64,000 nt of DNA from an uncultured Paenibacillaceae bacterium (GCA_913056365.1 CAJXLT010000001.1:1-64000); one strand, 5' to 3'. Positions 27,934 to 37,985 are shown, numbered from the stretch's first letter. The notes: a model not told the origin generated them from the letters alone. Made by a program: numbers and translations.

Positions 27934-29748
27934 TTACTTCTTCAATTGCTTCGCAGTCGCTTCCATTTCCTCAATGATCGATTCGAATACGCTCATCGCT
28001 TCCTCGATCGGCTTCGGAGAGGACATGTCGACGCCTGCCTTCTTCAGAATGTTGATCGAGAAGTCACTGCCGCCGCTCTCCAGGAAGCCAAGGTAGCGGT
28101 CTACTGCCGGCTGGCCTTCCTCCAGAATTTGCTTCGAGAAACTTGTAGCTGCGGAGAAGCCAGTCGCATACTTGTACACATAGAAGCTCGTATAGAAGTG
28201 CGGAATACGCGCCCATTCCATTGCAATATCTTCATCGACGACCATTCCGTCCCCGTGGTACTTCTTATTCAATGCATAATAGGTATCGCTCAATAGCTGC
28301 GGTGTTAGTGCTTCCCCTTCATCAGCCTTCTCGTGAATGATCTTCTCGAATTCGGCGAACATCGTCTGTCGGAAGACGGTCGTACGGAACTGATCGGCGT
28401 AGTAGGTGAGCAGGTACATCTTGCTCTTAGGATCATCGGTATGCTCCAGCATATAATCCATGAGCAATGCCTCATTGAGCGTCGAAGCTACCTCTGCGAG
28501 GAAGATCGTGTACTGTGCGTCGCGGTACGGCAGATTCGTATCAGACAAGTATGAATGCATCGCATGGCCCATCTCATGCGCCAATGTGAACATACTGTTC
28601 AGATTGTCCTTATGGTTGAGCAGTACATAAGGGTGAGTGCCATATGCGCCCCAGCTGTATGCTCCGCTGCGCTTGCCTTCATTCTCATAAATATCAATCC
28701 AGCCTTCCTCGAAGCTGCCTTCCAGCACCTTCAAGTATTCCTCACCGAGCGGTTTCAGACTGTCTAACACTTTCTGCTGCGCTTCCTTGTAAGGGATTGT
28801 CATCTTGGCTTCTTCTACAAGCGGTGCGAACAGATCATACATATGCAGTTCATCAACGCCTAGCATGCTCTGACGCAGCTTCATGTAGCGCTGCAAGAGC
28901 GGTAGATGATGGTGAATCGTATCAATCAGATTCGTATACACATCCATTGAAATATTATCGCCGTACAAGGACATTTCCAAGGCAGACGGATAATTCCGCA
29001 CTTTGGCATAGAATAGATTTTTGGTTACGTTCGCATTCAAGGTAGAGGCAAGCGTATTCTTCTGCTTGGCATACGTACCGTACATCGCTTGGAATGCGCG
29101 TTGGCGGACATCGCGGTCTTCACTCTCAAGAAATTGTATGTACGATCCATGCGTCAGCTCGCGCTCCTCCCCGATCTCATCACGCACCTTCGGGAATTTC
29201 ATATCTGCATTGTTGATCATGCCGAATATCGTGCCTGGCGCTTGCGACAAGTTGCCTACCTGAGCCATTAGAGCCTCTTGTTCCTTGGGCAGCACATGCG
29301 GCTTCTGACGGAGCATCTCCTCCAAGGTGAACGTATAAGCGGATAGCGCAGGATCTTGAATGAATCCCTTTAACGTCTCATCAGGCAGTGCTAATATTTC
29401 CGGGGTAATAAAAGACAATGCTTCGCTGACTTCTACGCTGAGCTTCTTGGCCTTCTCAGATAAGGACATAGCAGCAGTGTCTGCCGTATCCTCATGATGC
29501 TTCATATTGGCATACACATACAGGCGCTCGGTATGCAGCGAGATGTCATCCTCAAGCTCGAAGCAAGCTTTCACGCTTGCTGCATCTTTCAACGTGCCTT
29601 GATAATCGGCGATTTGGTCCAGCTGCTTCTTGACGATGGCATATTCCTGATCCCATTCCTGCTGGTTTGCGAATAGATCCTCCAGCTTCCAACGATGCTC
29701 TGTCGGCACCTCTGATCGTTTGGTAACTTGGTTGCTTGTCTGGCTCAT
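27934..29748 (-). CDS. pepF: Oligoendopeptidase F (M3 family)
   Basis: 604 aa from the ATG at 29748, which follows a strong GGGAGGAG site and gives the usual PepF length. Zinc motif LAHEMGHAMHS, preceded by SGAYSWGAYGTHPYVLLN. It cleaves short peptides of about 7-17 residues in the cytoplasm. The same frame stays open to 29922, where an ATG with its own AAGGGGTG site would add 58 residues beginning with a signal-peptide-like stretch (VAVGLCVAALFATSMQA). A secreted form is therefore possible. Confidence 0.92.
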   Translation of the reverse strand: MSQTSNQVTKRSEVPTEHRWKLEDLFANQQEWDQEYAIVKKQLDQIADYQGTLKDAASVKACFELEDDISLHTERLYVYANMKHHEDTADTAAMSLSEKAKKLSVEVSEALSFITPEILALPDETLKGFIQDPALSAYTFTLEEMLRQKPHVLPKEQEALMAQVGNLSQAPGTIFGMINNADMKFPKVRDEIGEERELTHGSYIQFLESEDRDVRQRAFQAMYGTYAKQKNTLASTLNANVTKNLFYAKVRNYPSALEMSLYGDNISMDVYTNLIDTIHHHLPLLQRYMKLRQSMLGVDELHMYDLFAPLVEEAKMTIPYKEAQQKVLDSLKPLGEEYLKVLEGSFEEGWIDIYENEGKRSGAYSWGAYGTHPYVLLNHKDNLNSMFTLAHEMGHAMHSYLSDTNLPYRDAQYTIFLAEVASTLNEALLMDYMLEHTDDPKSKMYLLTYYADQFRTTVFRQTMFAEFEKIIHEKADEGEALTPQLLSDTYYALNKKYHGDGMVVDEDIAMEWARIPHFYTSFYVYKYATGFSAATSFSKQILEEGQPAVDRYLGFLESGGSDFSINILKKAGVDMSSPKPIEEAMSVFESIIEEMEATAKQLKK

Positions 29749-30020
29749 CGAACTCCTCCCATCGCTTTGACGAATCGACCGGCTGTCGAAGCCTTCATAG
29801 CTTCCTCCGGTTAAGTAGTTGCCGGTCTCGCGGTCTGCGAATATACCGGATGCTTGCATTGATGTAGCGAACAGAGCCGCCACGCACAAACCCACGGCAA
29901 CTCGAGTTCCAGCCTTACTCATGGAAACACCCCTTCAATCCGAGGATTGTTTTCCATAGTATGGCTCTCTCTAATGCTTATTATAGCGTGAATGCAGTGC
30001 TGAATTCAAAAAATACGGAG

Positions 30021-30203
30021 TTAAGAAAAAGAGGTAAGGAATGCAGCGACCAATGTGCCGAACGAAATAAGCACAAGTATAAGCGCTATGATCGCTAATG
30101 GTCGGCGAAGCGGCTCTGGGATTTGGTCTTTCTTCAGGATGATCGCGAAGGCAAATCCGAAGGAAGCCAGCAAAAAGATAAATAGTGAGGACCAGTCTTG
30201 CAT
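30021..30203 (-). CDS. Small two-helix membrane protein
   Basis: 60 aa, two hydrophobic helices (about residues 6-22 and 36-57) joined by KKDQIPEPLRRP. AAAGGAG ribosome site. It lies 24 bases after the 77-aa gene and is probably co-transcribed. Function not recognised. Confidence 0.65.
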   Translation of the reverse strand: MQDWSSLFIFLLASFGFAFAIILKKDQIPEPLRRPLAIIALILVLISFGTLVAAFLTSFS

Positions 30204-30227
30204 GGCGAAGGTCTCCTTTCTCTGGTA

Positions 30228-30461
30228 TTAAACCTCTCGAATCTTGGCGAGAATTTCTTCGCGTTCCTCCGGTGTTCCTTGGTAGTGCGCTGGAGCGAAG
30301 CGTTGCTCAGCCCAATGCATGAGCTCTGGACGGCTAAGGAACGTATGGGCCTCTTCGCCCCATTGATCGGAAATTTCCCGTACGATAATTTGTCTGCCGT
30401 GAACTTCAATGTTCAACATATTCCACTTGTCTGTTTTGTAAATCTGCACTTTTTTGATCAT
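30228..30461 (-). CDS. Small conserved-looking cytosolic protein
   Basis: 77 aa, beta-rich N-terminus (KVQIYKTDKWNMLNIEVHGRQ) then helices with a charged C-terminus. GGAGGG ribosome site. First gene of a two-gene unit with the 60-aa membrane protein. Function not recognised. Confidence 0.65.
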   Translation of the reverse strand: MIKKVQIYKTDKWNMLNIEVHGRQIIVREISDQWGEEAHTFLSRPELMHWAEQRFAPAHYQGTPEEREEILAKIREV

Positions 30462-30678
30462 CTGTTATGCCCTCCGTTCCGAATTTGCGTGTACCGGTCA
30501 GGTTCAAGCCTGCCATTTCGCTCTATTATAGCATGTCTGTTCCGTTCTACGAAGCGATATAGAGAGTGGATTGTTGAAATGCATAGGTCTGTGATAATAT
30601 GGTAATGTAAGCTTTGCTCGCATAGGCGGCATCGCTTGAGATGAGTGGAGAAGAGATGAGATGAGGAGAGTGTAGAGT

Positions 30679-31425
30679 ATGAATGATGTTCACGGTAAGG
30701 AACAGCCGCGGTATGAGCAAGCGGGAACAGCGATGACCTGCCGCTCCTATGCGGAGTACGCCGCGATGTTTGATCTGGTCGAGGACAGTGCAGCGCTGCA
30801 AGGACCGGTGCTGGATGTAGCAGGCGGGGCGTCGTCCTTCACGGCACAATTATGTGATGCAGGAGTGGACGCTGTCGCAGCTGATCCGCGTTATGCGCTG
30901 CCGCCGGAACAGATGCTGCGTGAAGCGGAGGAAGAGATTCGCACATCGACAGCGAAGCTGGAAGCAGTGCAGGAGCACTTCGAATGGTCCTATTACGGTA
31001 CGTTGCAGCATCATGAGCGGATGCGTCAGGAAAGCTTGAAGCGGTTCATTCGCCATTATCGGTTTGCAGCTCGTACGGAAGTTTATTTGCCGGCAAGCTT
31101 GCCCAATTTGCCATTCGCCGACAATCGATTTGCCCTTGTCGTATGCAGTCATTTTCTATTCTTATATGGGGATCCTTTCACTGTTGAATTCCACGAGCAG
31201 GCGCTTCGTGAATTGATTCGAGTATGCCGTTCTGGAGGCGAAGTACACGTGTATCCTCTCATAAGCTTGCCGCACTTCCATGCCTATCCCGGATTGGATG
31301 AGCTGCTTGAGCGATTGCTGCAGGATGAGGTTGAGGTGTCTCGCGTTCGATCTAGACTGCCCTTTATTCTAGGATCGGAGACACAGCTAGTGCTGAGGAA
31401 GAAAGCTGGAAGCGATATCCGATAA
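30679..31425 (+). CDS. SAM-dependent methyltransferase (class I)
   Basis: 248 aa. Motif I is GPVLDVAGGASSF, with the acidic residue ending the second strand in AVAADPRY. Later segments are FADNRFALVVCSHFLFLYG and LIRVCRSGGEVHVYPL. Substrate unknown. Single gene with a GAGGAGAG site and a terminator at 31438. Confidence 0.8.
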   Translation: MNDVHGKEQPRYEQAGTAMTCRSYAEYAAMFDLVEDSAALQGPVLDVAGGASSFTAQLCDAGVDAVAADPRYALPPEQMLREAEEEIRTSTAKLEAVQEHFEWSYYGTLQHHERMRQESLKRFIRHYRFAARTEVYLPASLPNLPFADNRFALVVCSHFLFLYGDPFTVEFHEQALRELIRVCRSGGEVHVYPLISLPHFHAYPGLDELLERLLQDEVEVSRVRSRLPFILGSETQLVLRKKAGSDIR

Positions 31426-31437
31426 TTGTCTACCTAT

Positions 31438-31490
31438 AGAACAGGCAGTCTGATTCGCAAGTTGCGAAGTACAGGCTGCCTGTTTGCTGT
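31438..31490. terminator. Bidirectional terminator
   Basis: aacaggcag pairs with ctgcctgtt between the convergent methyltransferase and MFS genes. Confidence 0.7.
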
Positions 31491-31507
31491 GTGTGTGATT
31501 CGATTCG

Positions 31508-32701
31508 TTAGGATTCGTTACGCCTGAACCAATGCACGGTGAAGAAGCCGATGCTGGCTGCCAGTGACAATACAATCGCAGCCACATACAATGTCTGAGC
31601 ATTGATGCTGTCATATACCCATCCGCCGACTGTTCCGCTGATTAGTCCAGCTCCCCCAATCCAAGTGACAGTGAATACAGCCATACCGGTTGATTTATAC
31701 TGGTCCGGCACAATCTGTTGCAAGTAGCGAAGGGCGGTGAACAGGAACATGCCGAACGTCATGCCGTGCATGAGCTGCACGAACGCAATGCCGACCGGTG
31801 ATGAAACTGTGAAGGTCAGCAAGAAGCGGATGCAGTACAGAATGCCGACAATACCTAGGAGTGGCAGCTCCTTGATCTTGTGCCCGTATTTGCTTAGCAA
31901 GAAGAAAACTGGAACTTCACTGCTAGATGCGAATGTCCATGCGAGACCGACGATGAAGTTACTTGCCCCGCGCTCCTGCATATACAAGCCGAGAAAGCCG
32001 TCATTCATCCGGTGTCCGAGCATAAGGACGAACACAAGCGCAAGGAACATCAGAAATTTGCGAGATGTCAACACCGGGAAGATACCGGAGAAATCCATTT
32101 TACTCATTGTGCCTTTCCGTTCCTGCAATGGCACGCACAGGATTATACTGGCAACAATAGTCGCGAACATTAGATAGACCGTCCATTCCGCCCCAGTCAA
32201 GCCGAGCAGCCAGCCGAACAGCAAGCTGGAGGAGGCGAAGCCGACCGATCCCCACATCCGGAAGGAAGCGTAGCTCTTCTTCGTATTGCGGATCGTCAGC
32301 AAGATTTGACTGTCATTCAACGGGTTCATTGGCGTCTGGAAAAAATAAAAGAACAGCATAATGACGGTAAGCATAGCGAATGAGCTGTGATAAATGATGC
32401 CAATTACCATGACAAACTGCCCTGCCAGACAGATTAACAATATTTTCTTGATCGTATTGAATCGGTCACTGATGACACCCCAGAACAAATTGGCGAATAT
32501 GCCGGCCAAGGGACCGATGGAATACAACGTTCCGATCTCCAGCTTGGAGTACCCTTGCGATTCGAAATAGAGGGGAAGCTGGGATATAATGAGCGCCATC
32601 GTCATATAGAAGCTGAAGGAGAAAGCCTTCATATTTAGAAAGTTGCGGTTTTGCGCCGCATCAACCGATTGTGCGATTTGATTATCTTGCTCTTGCTGCA
32701 T
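31508..32701 (-). CDS. MFS transporter (LacY/HcaT-like, MFS_1_like)
   Basis: About 397 aa from the ATG at 32701 preceded by GTGGAGAG; a TTG at 32755 would add 18 charged residues. Twelve predicted helices; segments SQLPLYFESQGYSKLEIG and GPLAGIFANLFWGVISDR match the nucleoside/sugar/phenylpropionate symporter-like group. Substrate not shown by context. Confidence 0.8.
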   Translation of the reverse strand: MQQEQDNQIAQSVDAAQNRNFLNMKAFSFSFYMTMALIISQLPLYFESQGYSKLEIGTLYSIGPLAGIFANLFWGVISDRFNTIKKILLICLAGQFVMVIGIIYHSSFAMLTVIMLFFYFFQTPMNPLNDSQILLTIRNTKKSYASFRMWGSVGFASSSLLFGWLLGLTGAEWTVYLMFATIVASIILCVPLQERKGTMSKMDFSGIFPVLTSRKFLMFLALVFVLMLGHRMNDGFLGLYMQERGASNFIVGLAWTFASSSEVPVFFLLSKYGHKIKELPLLGIVGILYCIRFLLTFTVSSPVGIAFVQLMHGMTFGMFLFTALRYLQQIVPDQYKSTGMAVFTVTWIGGAGLISGTVGGWVYDSINAQTLYVAAIVLSLAASIGFFTVHWFRRNES

Positions 32702-32793
32702 TGTTCTCTCCACTCTTTCTTTGTCTGATTCCGTATAGTGTTTGTTAATCTCCAAGATTTTTCTCTCTCGTGTTGCAGTCAGCGCTTGTTTAG

Positions 32794-34128
32794 TTACCCT
32801 TGTCCCTTGACGGTGTTCCGGGAGAACCGGAGAACCCGCTGATGCTTACGTACAATTATAGTCGCAACAACCAGCTCAGCTACGACGCCCATTGATTGAC
32901 CCGCTGCGCCTATGACAGCGTTCCATGAAGGGGTGAGTGCAACAAGCACGACAAGAATGGTAACAGTTGTAACAATGTTCGCGGATTGTGACCAGACCAT
33001 GGCCCGAGTTTGTCCAATCAGCATTAACCGCCCGTTCATATAATCCAGCCACGGAAAGGCAATCGACAATAGGATGAATACGCGGATCGCTTGAATCGTT
33101 CCTTCCAGCAGCTCGCCCTTTGCCCCGAGAACGGCTTCGATAAATCCGTTGCCGAACGGGGTGAAGCCGAGCAATGCCAGCAACACTGCCGGAATTAGGC
33201 TTAGCGTGGCAACGAATCGCTTGACCAGAGCAGCATCTGAATGAAAAAAGTTAAGCACTAGCTGGTGAACATAGGAGAAGAAGCTGTTCACGAGATGCAG
33301 TACGCTTAACGCTAATGCGAAGGAGGCGACTGCGAGTGTGAAATCTGCGGTTTTCCCTAGCATAATGTTAACCGCGGGTCCGACTAGTACTGAGATGAAT
33401 GCCGACAGAACGAACGGTCTGTAAAAGCGCAATATCGGCTTGGCATTGCGAACTGGATGCTCCTCTAGCTGTTCAGGGAGCTTGCGTGCCAGCGTACGCC
33501 CTTCCCAGAATGCAACAGCAGCTTCGATCGCCATACCGCATAGGAATATAATCGCGCCTGCCTGTCCCGTTTGCACAAGGTCATTCATGAGCAGGAATTG
33601 TGCCAGCAGGAACATGGCTGTTAGACGCACAATCATCCCGATCGTCAGCCATTTGGTCCGCATGTTCGTAATAATAATGCCATGATACAAGCAGCGTATG
33701 CCCGAGAACAGCGTCACGAACATAAGGATGCGGAAGGCATCTACGGTTTGCCCGATGAGCTGCTCCTCTACGCCGAATACATGGCGGAAGATGAGGCTGC
33801 CGAGCGGTGTATAAGCAGCGGTTGCTCCGATGATCATCAGGATGGCCAATGTACCGAAGGTAACTGCCGACATCGCACGGAAGGAAACCTTGTCCCGCAC
33901 AAGCGCGGAGCAGGTTTGCCTAAGGAGGACGGCTGGTTTCTCAATAATCCCCATTAAGCTTAATCCAATGGCGTATGACGCGATAATTGGCGCCGGATTA
34001 TCCGCTCGCGCCAAGGTACCGTTAATGATGACATGAGAGATCGTGACGAGACTTGCGGATATGCCCAACGGCAGAAAAAAAGCGGCCATACGGCCTGCGG
34101 TGATGTGTTGCATTCGATCTTGGCTCAT
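32794..34128 (-). CDS. MATE-like multidrug/polysaccharide flippase-fold membrane protein
   Basis: 444 aa with about 12 helices and the internal two-fold layout of the MOP superfamily (FFLPLGISASLVTISHVIING at the N-terminus). No DinF or Wzx neighbour genes. Its substrate is unknown, and an ANK-like branch cannot be excluded. It is 93 bases upstream of the MFS gene on the same strand. Confidence 0.7.
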   Translation of the reverse strand: MSQDRMQHITAGRMAAFFLPLGISASLVTISHVIINGTLARADNPAPIIASYAIGLSLMGIIEKPAVLLRQTCSALVRDKVSFRAMSAVTFGTLAILMIIGATAAYTPLGSLIFRHVFGVEEQLIGQTVDAFRILMFVTLFSGIRCLYHGIIITNMRTKWLTIGMIVRLTAMFLLAQFLLMNDLVQTGQAGAIIFLCGMAIEAAVAFWEGRTLARKLPEQLEEHPVRNAKPILRFYRPFVLSAFISVLVGPAVNIMLGKTADFTLAVASFALALSVLHLVNSFFSYVHQLVLNFFHSDAALVKRFVATLSLIPAVLLALLGFTPFGNGFIEAVLGAKGELLEGTIQAIRVFILLSIAFPWLDYMNGRLMLIGQTRAMVWSQSANIVTTVTILVVLVALTPSWNAVIGAAGQSMGVVAELVVATIIVRKHQRVLRFSRNTVKGQG

Positions 34129-34307
34129 ATCAGCACCCCTTAATGCTATAGTATATCATGTTTCTCGCTGAACGGATGGGGGGAAAATTTGAAATGTTTT
34201 CACTGGTGTGGGACCATTCTGTCATGGTACATTATTCGTAAGGATAAGCCGGATACGGCTTGCGGCGGCATACTTCGATTGAGGCAGAGAAGGTAGGTTT
34301 TCTATTA

Positions 34308-34640
34308 ATGGCTAGCAGATACAGGTTTGAATGGAACGAGAGACTGGGGATACGGCTGCCGGTCATGGAACGGGAATTTGAGGCGCTGTCTCCAACTGAA
34401 CAAGAGGACATGCTCGGTCAATGGGAGCAGATTCGGGGGCGTATTCCGGATCGCATTCGCGAGCTGGAGCAGCGTATTAACCGCAAGCAGGAGGAGCTGG
34501 GCAAGGAATCTGACTTCGCAAGATCATGTGCATTGAATAGCGATATCGCTGAGCTTGCTTCTCGCATTAACGACCTGCAGATTTGGTATCGGGTCAATCA
34601 AGAGCTCGAAGTCGGGCGAAATGGGAAATCGCATCAATAG
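34308..34640 (+). CDS. Small coiled-coil protein of unknown function
   Basis: About 110 aa from MASRYRFEWNERLG; the frame could begin at a TTG at 34260. Highly charged and helical (RIRELEQRINRKQEELGKE). It precedes a separate 211-aa gene. Function not recognised. Confidence 0.6.
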   Translation: MASRYRFEWNERLGIRLPVMEREFEALSPTEQEDMLGQWEQIRGRIPDRIRELEQRINRKQEELGKESDFARSCALNSDIAELASRINDLQIWYRVNQELEVGRNGKSHQ

Positions 34641-34726
34641 CCAATTTATATTATAATGAAACAGCCGGAATCATTATGGTCACATACGGATGAATCGTAT
34701 AGCTGTTTCACTAAGGAGGGTGCGGA

Positions 34727-35362
34727 ATGGAGCAACAAATCATCATACAAGCGGCGATACAATTATTCAATCGGGAGCCGGTGCAGACATTGGCGCCTGA
34801 GCACGAATGGGATGAGCAACTCGGTGGGAAGCTCCAATCCTTGGAGCCGGGAACAAGCGCGCATGCACGCGCGTTAAAGTCAGGGCTGCTGTTGTGGAAT
34901 GATCAGTTGATGGAATCGCACACGATTTCCCAATCGATTGACACGCAGGAAGGAAGCTATTGGCACGGCATTATGCATCGGATGGAACCGGATTACAGTA
35001 ACGCGAAGTATTGGTTTGCTCGCACGGGCAATCATGCTCTCCATCATTCCTTGCTGCAAGTAACACATGCGGTCTTAGAGCAGAACAAGGATGAATGGCT
35101 GCGGACCATTGACGAGCTTTCCGATAAGAAGGCGGCACATCGCCGTGCTTGCTTAGCGATTGCAGATTGGGCCAGCTGGGATGCTGCGGCATATGTCGAC
35201 CTGGTAGAAGCGCAGCCGCATGTGGACGATGAGGCAAGCGAACGTCTATTGCGATTGATTCAGCGCACAGAGCTGGCGCTGCTGTTGGATCATTCCTATT
35301 ACGCGGAATACGGGGGAAGGTTATTTGAATCGCTTGTTCAGCACCAATCAAGCGCCGAGTAA
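34727..35362 (+). CDS. Hypothetical protein with HRMEPDYSNAKYW motif
   Basis: 211 aa, no signal or membrane segment, mostly helical. The block GIMHRMEPDYSNAKYWFARTG is the most conserved-looking part; similar blocks occur in uncharacterised proteins. Its 3' end overlaps the ytpB-like gene by 38 bases, so it is co-translated with it. Start after AAGGAGGG. Function not recognised. Confidence 0.75.
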   Translation: MEQQIIIQAAIQLFNREPVQTLAPEHEWDEQLGGKLQSLEPGTSAHARALKSGLLLWNDQLMESHTISQSIDTQEGSYWHGIMHRMEPDYSNAKYWFARTGNHALHHSLLQVTHAVLEQNKDEWLRTIDELSDKKAAHRRACLAIADWASWDAAAYVDLVEAQPHVDDEASERLLRLIQRTELALLLDHSYYAEYGGRLFESLVQHQSSAE

Positions 35363-36419
35363 CTCGCTCACATTGATGCTGCGCATGTACCGCTCCGTTC
35401 TGCCTGAGGTTGACCGACAGGTGGCGTATTGGCAGGAGGCGGCAGAAAGTATTCCGGATGCGGAATTGCGCAGACAGGCGAATGCCAGCATACGCGACAA
35501 GAAGTTCCATTGCCAGGGTGGGGCGGTATATGCGACATTGCGGCCGGAGCAAGCACATGTGCTGATTCCGCTTATTGTCGCCTTCCAAACAATTAGTGAT
35601 TATTTGGACAATTTGTGCGATCGCAGCACATCTATGGACCCTGAAGATTTCCGGAGCTTGCACCAATCGATGCTCGATGCGATTGATCCAGGTGCGTCGG
35701 TGCACGATTATTATCGGCACCGAGTCGAACAAGACGACGACGGCTACTTGCAGCAGCTAGTGCGCACGTGTCAATCCTGTATATGCATGTTGCCCTCTTA
35801 TTCGCTCGTGCTGGATAAGCTCCGGGAATGGGTTGGGCTGTATGCAGATTTGCAGGTGTACAAGCATATTCGGCAGGAGGCAAGACTTCCGTCATTGCTC
35901 AGCTGGTTCGATGAGCGGAAGGAGCCAGGTACAGCGCTGTATTGGAACGAATTTGCTGCCGCTACAGGCTCCACGTTAGGGATGTTCACGCTGTTCGCGC
36001 TTGCTACAGATAAGCATCTGGAAGCAGACACGGTGAATCGGGCTGCCGAAGCTTATTTTCCATACATAAATGGGCTACATATTCTGCTTGATTACTTGAT
36101 CGATCAGGCGGAGGATGAAGCGGGCGGGGACTTGAACTTCTGCAGCTATTACGAGAACAGCGAGGATACCGTTGCGCGTATTCAATGGTTTACCGAGCAC
36201 GCGCGTATGCATGCGTTAGGACTAATTGATCCTGCCTTTCACAGTATGGTAGTAGAAGGACTGCTGGCCTTATACTTGTCTGATCCGAAGGTAGGTAAGC
36301 AGAGTCATGTGCGTCATATTTCGAGAAGATTGATGAAGCGCAGTCCACTTGTGCGACTGTTCTTCTGGGGCAATAGTGTTTGGATTCGATACAAAACTGA
36401 CAGGAGGAAGAATGGATGA
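35325..36419 (+). CDS. ytpB: YtpB-like tetraprenyl-beta-curcumene synthase (DUF2600)
   Basis: 364 aa. The region FQTISDYLDNLCDRS is the Asp-rich prenyl-diphosphate binding motif of YtpB, and LLDYLIDQAEDEAGGDLNF is a second acidic motif. B. subtilis YtpB cyclises tetraprenyl diphosphate to a C35 sesquarterpene. The TTG start at 35325 follows GGGGGAAGG; an internal ATG at 35376 is an alternative. The stop overlaps the pfkA start (ATGA). Confidence 0.9.
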   Translation: MNRLFSTNQAPSNSLTLMLRMYRSVLPEVDRQVAYWQEAAESIPDAELRRQANASIRDKKFHCQGGAVYATLRPEQAHVLIPLIVAFQTISDYLDNLCDRSTSMDPEDFRSLHQSMLDAIDPGASVHDYYRHRVEQDDDGYLQQLVRTCQSCICMLPSYSLVLDKLREWVGLYADLQVYKHIRQEARLPSLLSWFDERKEPGTALYWNEFAAATGSTLGMFTLFALATDKHLEADTVNRAAEAYFPYINGLHILLDYLIDQAEDEAGGDLNFCSYYENSEDTVARIQWFTEHARMHALGLIDPAFHSMVVEGLLALYLSDPKVGKQSHVRHISRRLMKRSPLVRLFFWGNSVWIRYKTDRRKNG

Positions 36420-37381
36420 CAGTACAATCAATTGCTGTATTAACGAGTGGAGGCGATTCTCAAGGGATGAATGCAGCTGTGCGGGCGGTCGTGCGCAGTG
36501 CCTTGTATCACGGCTTGGAGGTTCATGCAGTACAGCGCGGATATCTGGGCTTGATTTCCGATGATATTCGGCCGATGGATCTTCGCAGTGTAGGGGATAT
36601 TATTCAACGAGGCGGTACGATATTGCAGACAGCGCGCTGCAAGGAGTTTATGACAGAGGAAGGTCAGCGCAAGGGCGCGGACAACCTGCGCAAGCGCGGG
36701 ATTGATGGCGTAGTCGTCATCGGCGGGGACGGTTCGTATCAAGGGGCGAGCAAGCTTAGTGCGCAAGGTATTCGCACAATGGCGCTTCCTGGAACGATTG
36801 ACAACGACATTCCATTCACCGATTATACGATTGGATTCGATACGGCTGTCAGCATCGTTGTGGACGCTATCAACAAGCTGCGTGATACGATGACATCGCA
36901 TGAGCGCGCTTCTATTGTGGAGGTTATGGGTCGTCACTGCGGCGATATTGCTCTGTATGCCGGACTGGCGAGCGGTGCGGAAGCGATCCTCGTACCGGAA
37001 GTGCCGTATGACATGGATCAAATTGCTTCGCGTATGAAGGATAACTTCGAGCACGGCAAGCGCCACAGCATTATCGTCGTAGCAGAAGGCGTGGGCAAAG
37101 GTGATGATATCGCTCATGAACTTACTGCACGTACCGATATGGACCCGCGGGTTACTGTCCTCGGTCATATTCAGCGCGGCGGCTCCCCAACGCACAATGA
37201 TCGTATCTTAGCCAGCAGACTCGGAGATCAGGCTGTTCGGAGACTGATTGAGGGGGATTCCGGCAAGGCGCTTGGCATTATGAAGGGTGAGATGACGGCG
37301 ACACCGATCGATCAAGTGATCGGGACGAAGAAGCCATTTAACAAGGAATTGTACGATCTGACATTGCGGCTGTCCCAATAA
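36416..37381 (+). CDS. pfkA: ATP-dependent 6-phosphofructokinase
   Basis: 321 aa, standard length. N-terminal LTSGGDSQGMNAAVR (the usual APG is SQG here), GGDGS with the glycine typical of ATP-dependent enzymes, PGTIDNDIPFTDYTIGFDTA with the catalytic Asp, and MGRHCGDIALYAGLA. It commits fructose-6-phosphate to glycolysis. It is translationally coupled to a terpene synthase gene rather than to pyk, so it may be an additional or relocated copy. Confidence 0.95.
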   Translation: MTVQSIAVLTSGGDSQGMNAAVRAVVRSALYHGLEVHAVQRGYLGLISDDIRPMDLRSVGDIIQRGGTILQTARCKEFMTEEGQRKGADNLRKRGIDGVVVIGGDGSYQGASKLSAQGIRTMALPGTIDNDIPFTDYTIGFDTAVSIVVDAINKLRDTMTSHERASIVEVMGRHCGDIALYAGLASGAEAILVPEVPYDMDQIASRMKDNFEHGKRHSIIVVAEGVGKGDDIAHELTARTDMDPRVTVLGHIQRGGSPTHNDRILASRLGDQAVRRLIEGDSGKALGIMKGEMTATPIDQVIGTKKPFNKELYDLTLRLSQ

Positions 37382-37433
37382 GCCTCAATTCGATGCATAC
37401 ACGCAACCATGAATCTCGAAGGAGTGAACGTTG

Positions 37434-37943
37434 ATGATTAGCGAACAACTGCTGAAGCAATTGAATGAACAGATGAATTATGAATTCTACTCCGCGCAAG
37501 TTTACTTGGCGATGGGGGCTTACTGTGCAGAAGAGAACTACGATGGTTTCTCTAATTTCTTCCTAGTGCAAGCAGAGGAAGAACGGTTTCATGCTATGAA
37601 GATATTCCGTTATATCGATGCATTAGGCAAACGAGCCATTATTACCGGTATGGACCACCCGAATAATGACTTTGAATCCGTGCTTCAAGCGTTCGAGCAC
37701 GGCTACAGCCATGAGCAGGAAGTAACACGGAGATTTTATCACATGTCTGACATTGCCTATAATGAGCGTGAGCATGCGACTATCCACTTCTTGAAATGGT
37801 TTATTGACGAGCAAGTGGAAGAGGAAGCGCTGTTCGACGGCCTGATCCAGAAGCTGAAGCGGATCGAGAAGGACAGCAATGCGTTCTTCATGCTGGATGC
37901 GGAACTCGCGGGACGCAGCTTCACACCTCCGGCGGAGGGGTAG
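37434..37943 (+). CDS. ftnA: Ferritin
   Basis: 169 aa four-helix protein with all ferroxidase residues: Glu17, Tyr24, Glu50, His53, Glu94 and Gln127. Stores iron as ferric mineral in a 24-mer. ATG at 37434 after AAGGAG. No Fur or PerR box is visible upstream. The following terminator makes it monocistronic. Confidence 0.95.
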   Translation: MISEQLLKQLNEQMNYEFYSAQVYLAMGAYCAEENYDGFSNFFLVQAEEERFHAMKIFRYIDALGKRAIITGMDHPNNDFESVLQAFEHGYSHEQEVTRRFYHMSDIAYNEREHATIHFLKWFIDEQVEEEALFDGLIQKLKRIEKDSNAFFMLDAELAGRSFTPPAEG

Positions 37944-37985
37944 GAGCATAGTCGGGGAGAACAACGAAGTGTGATTGAGCATAAG

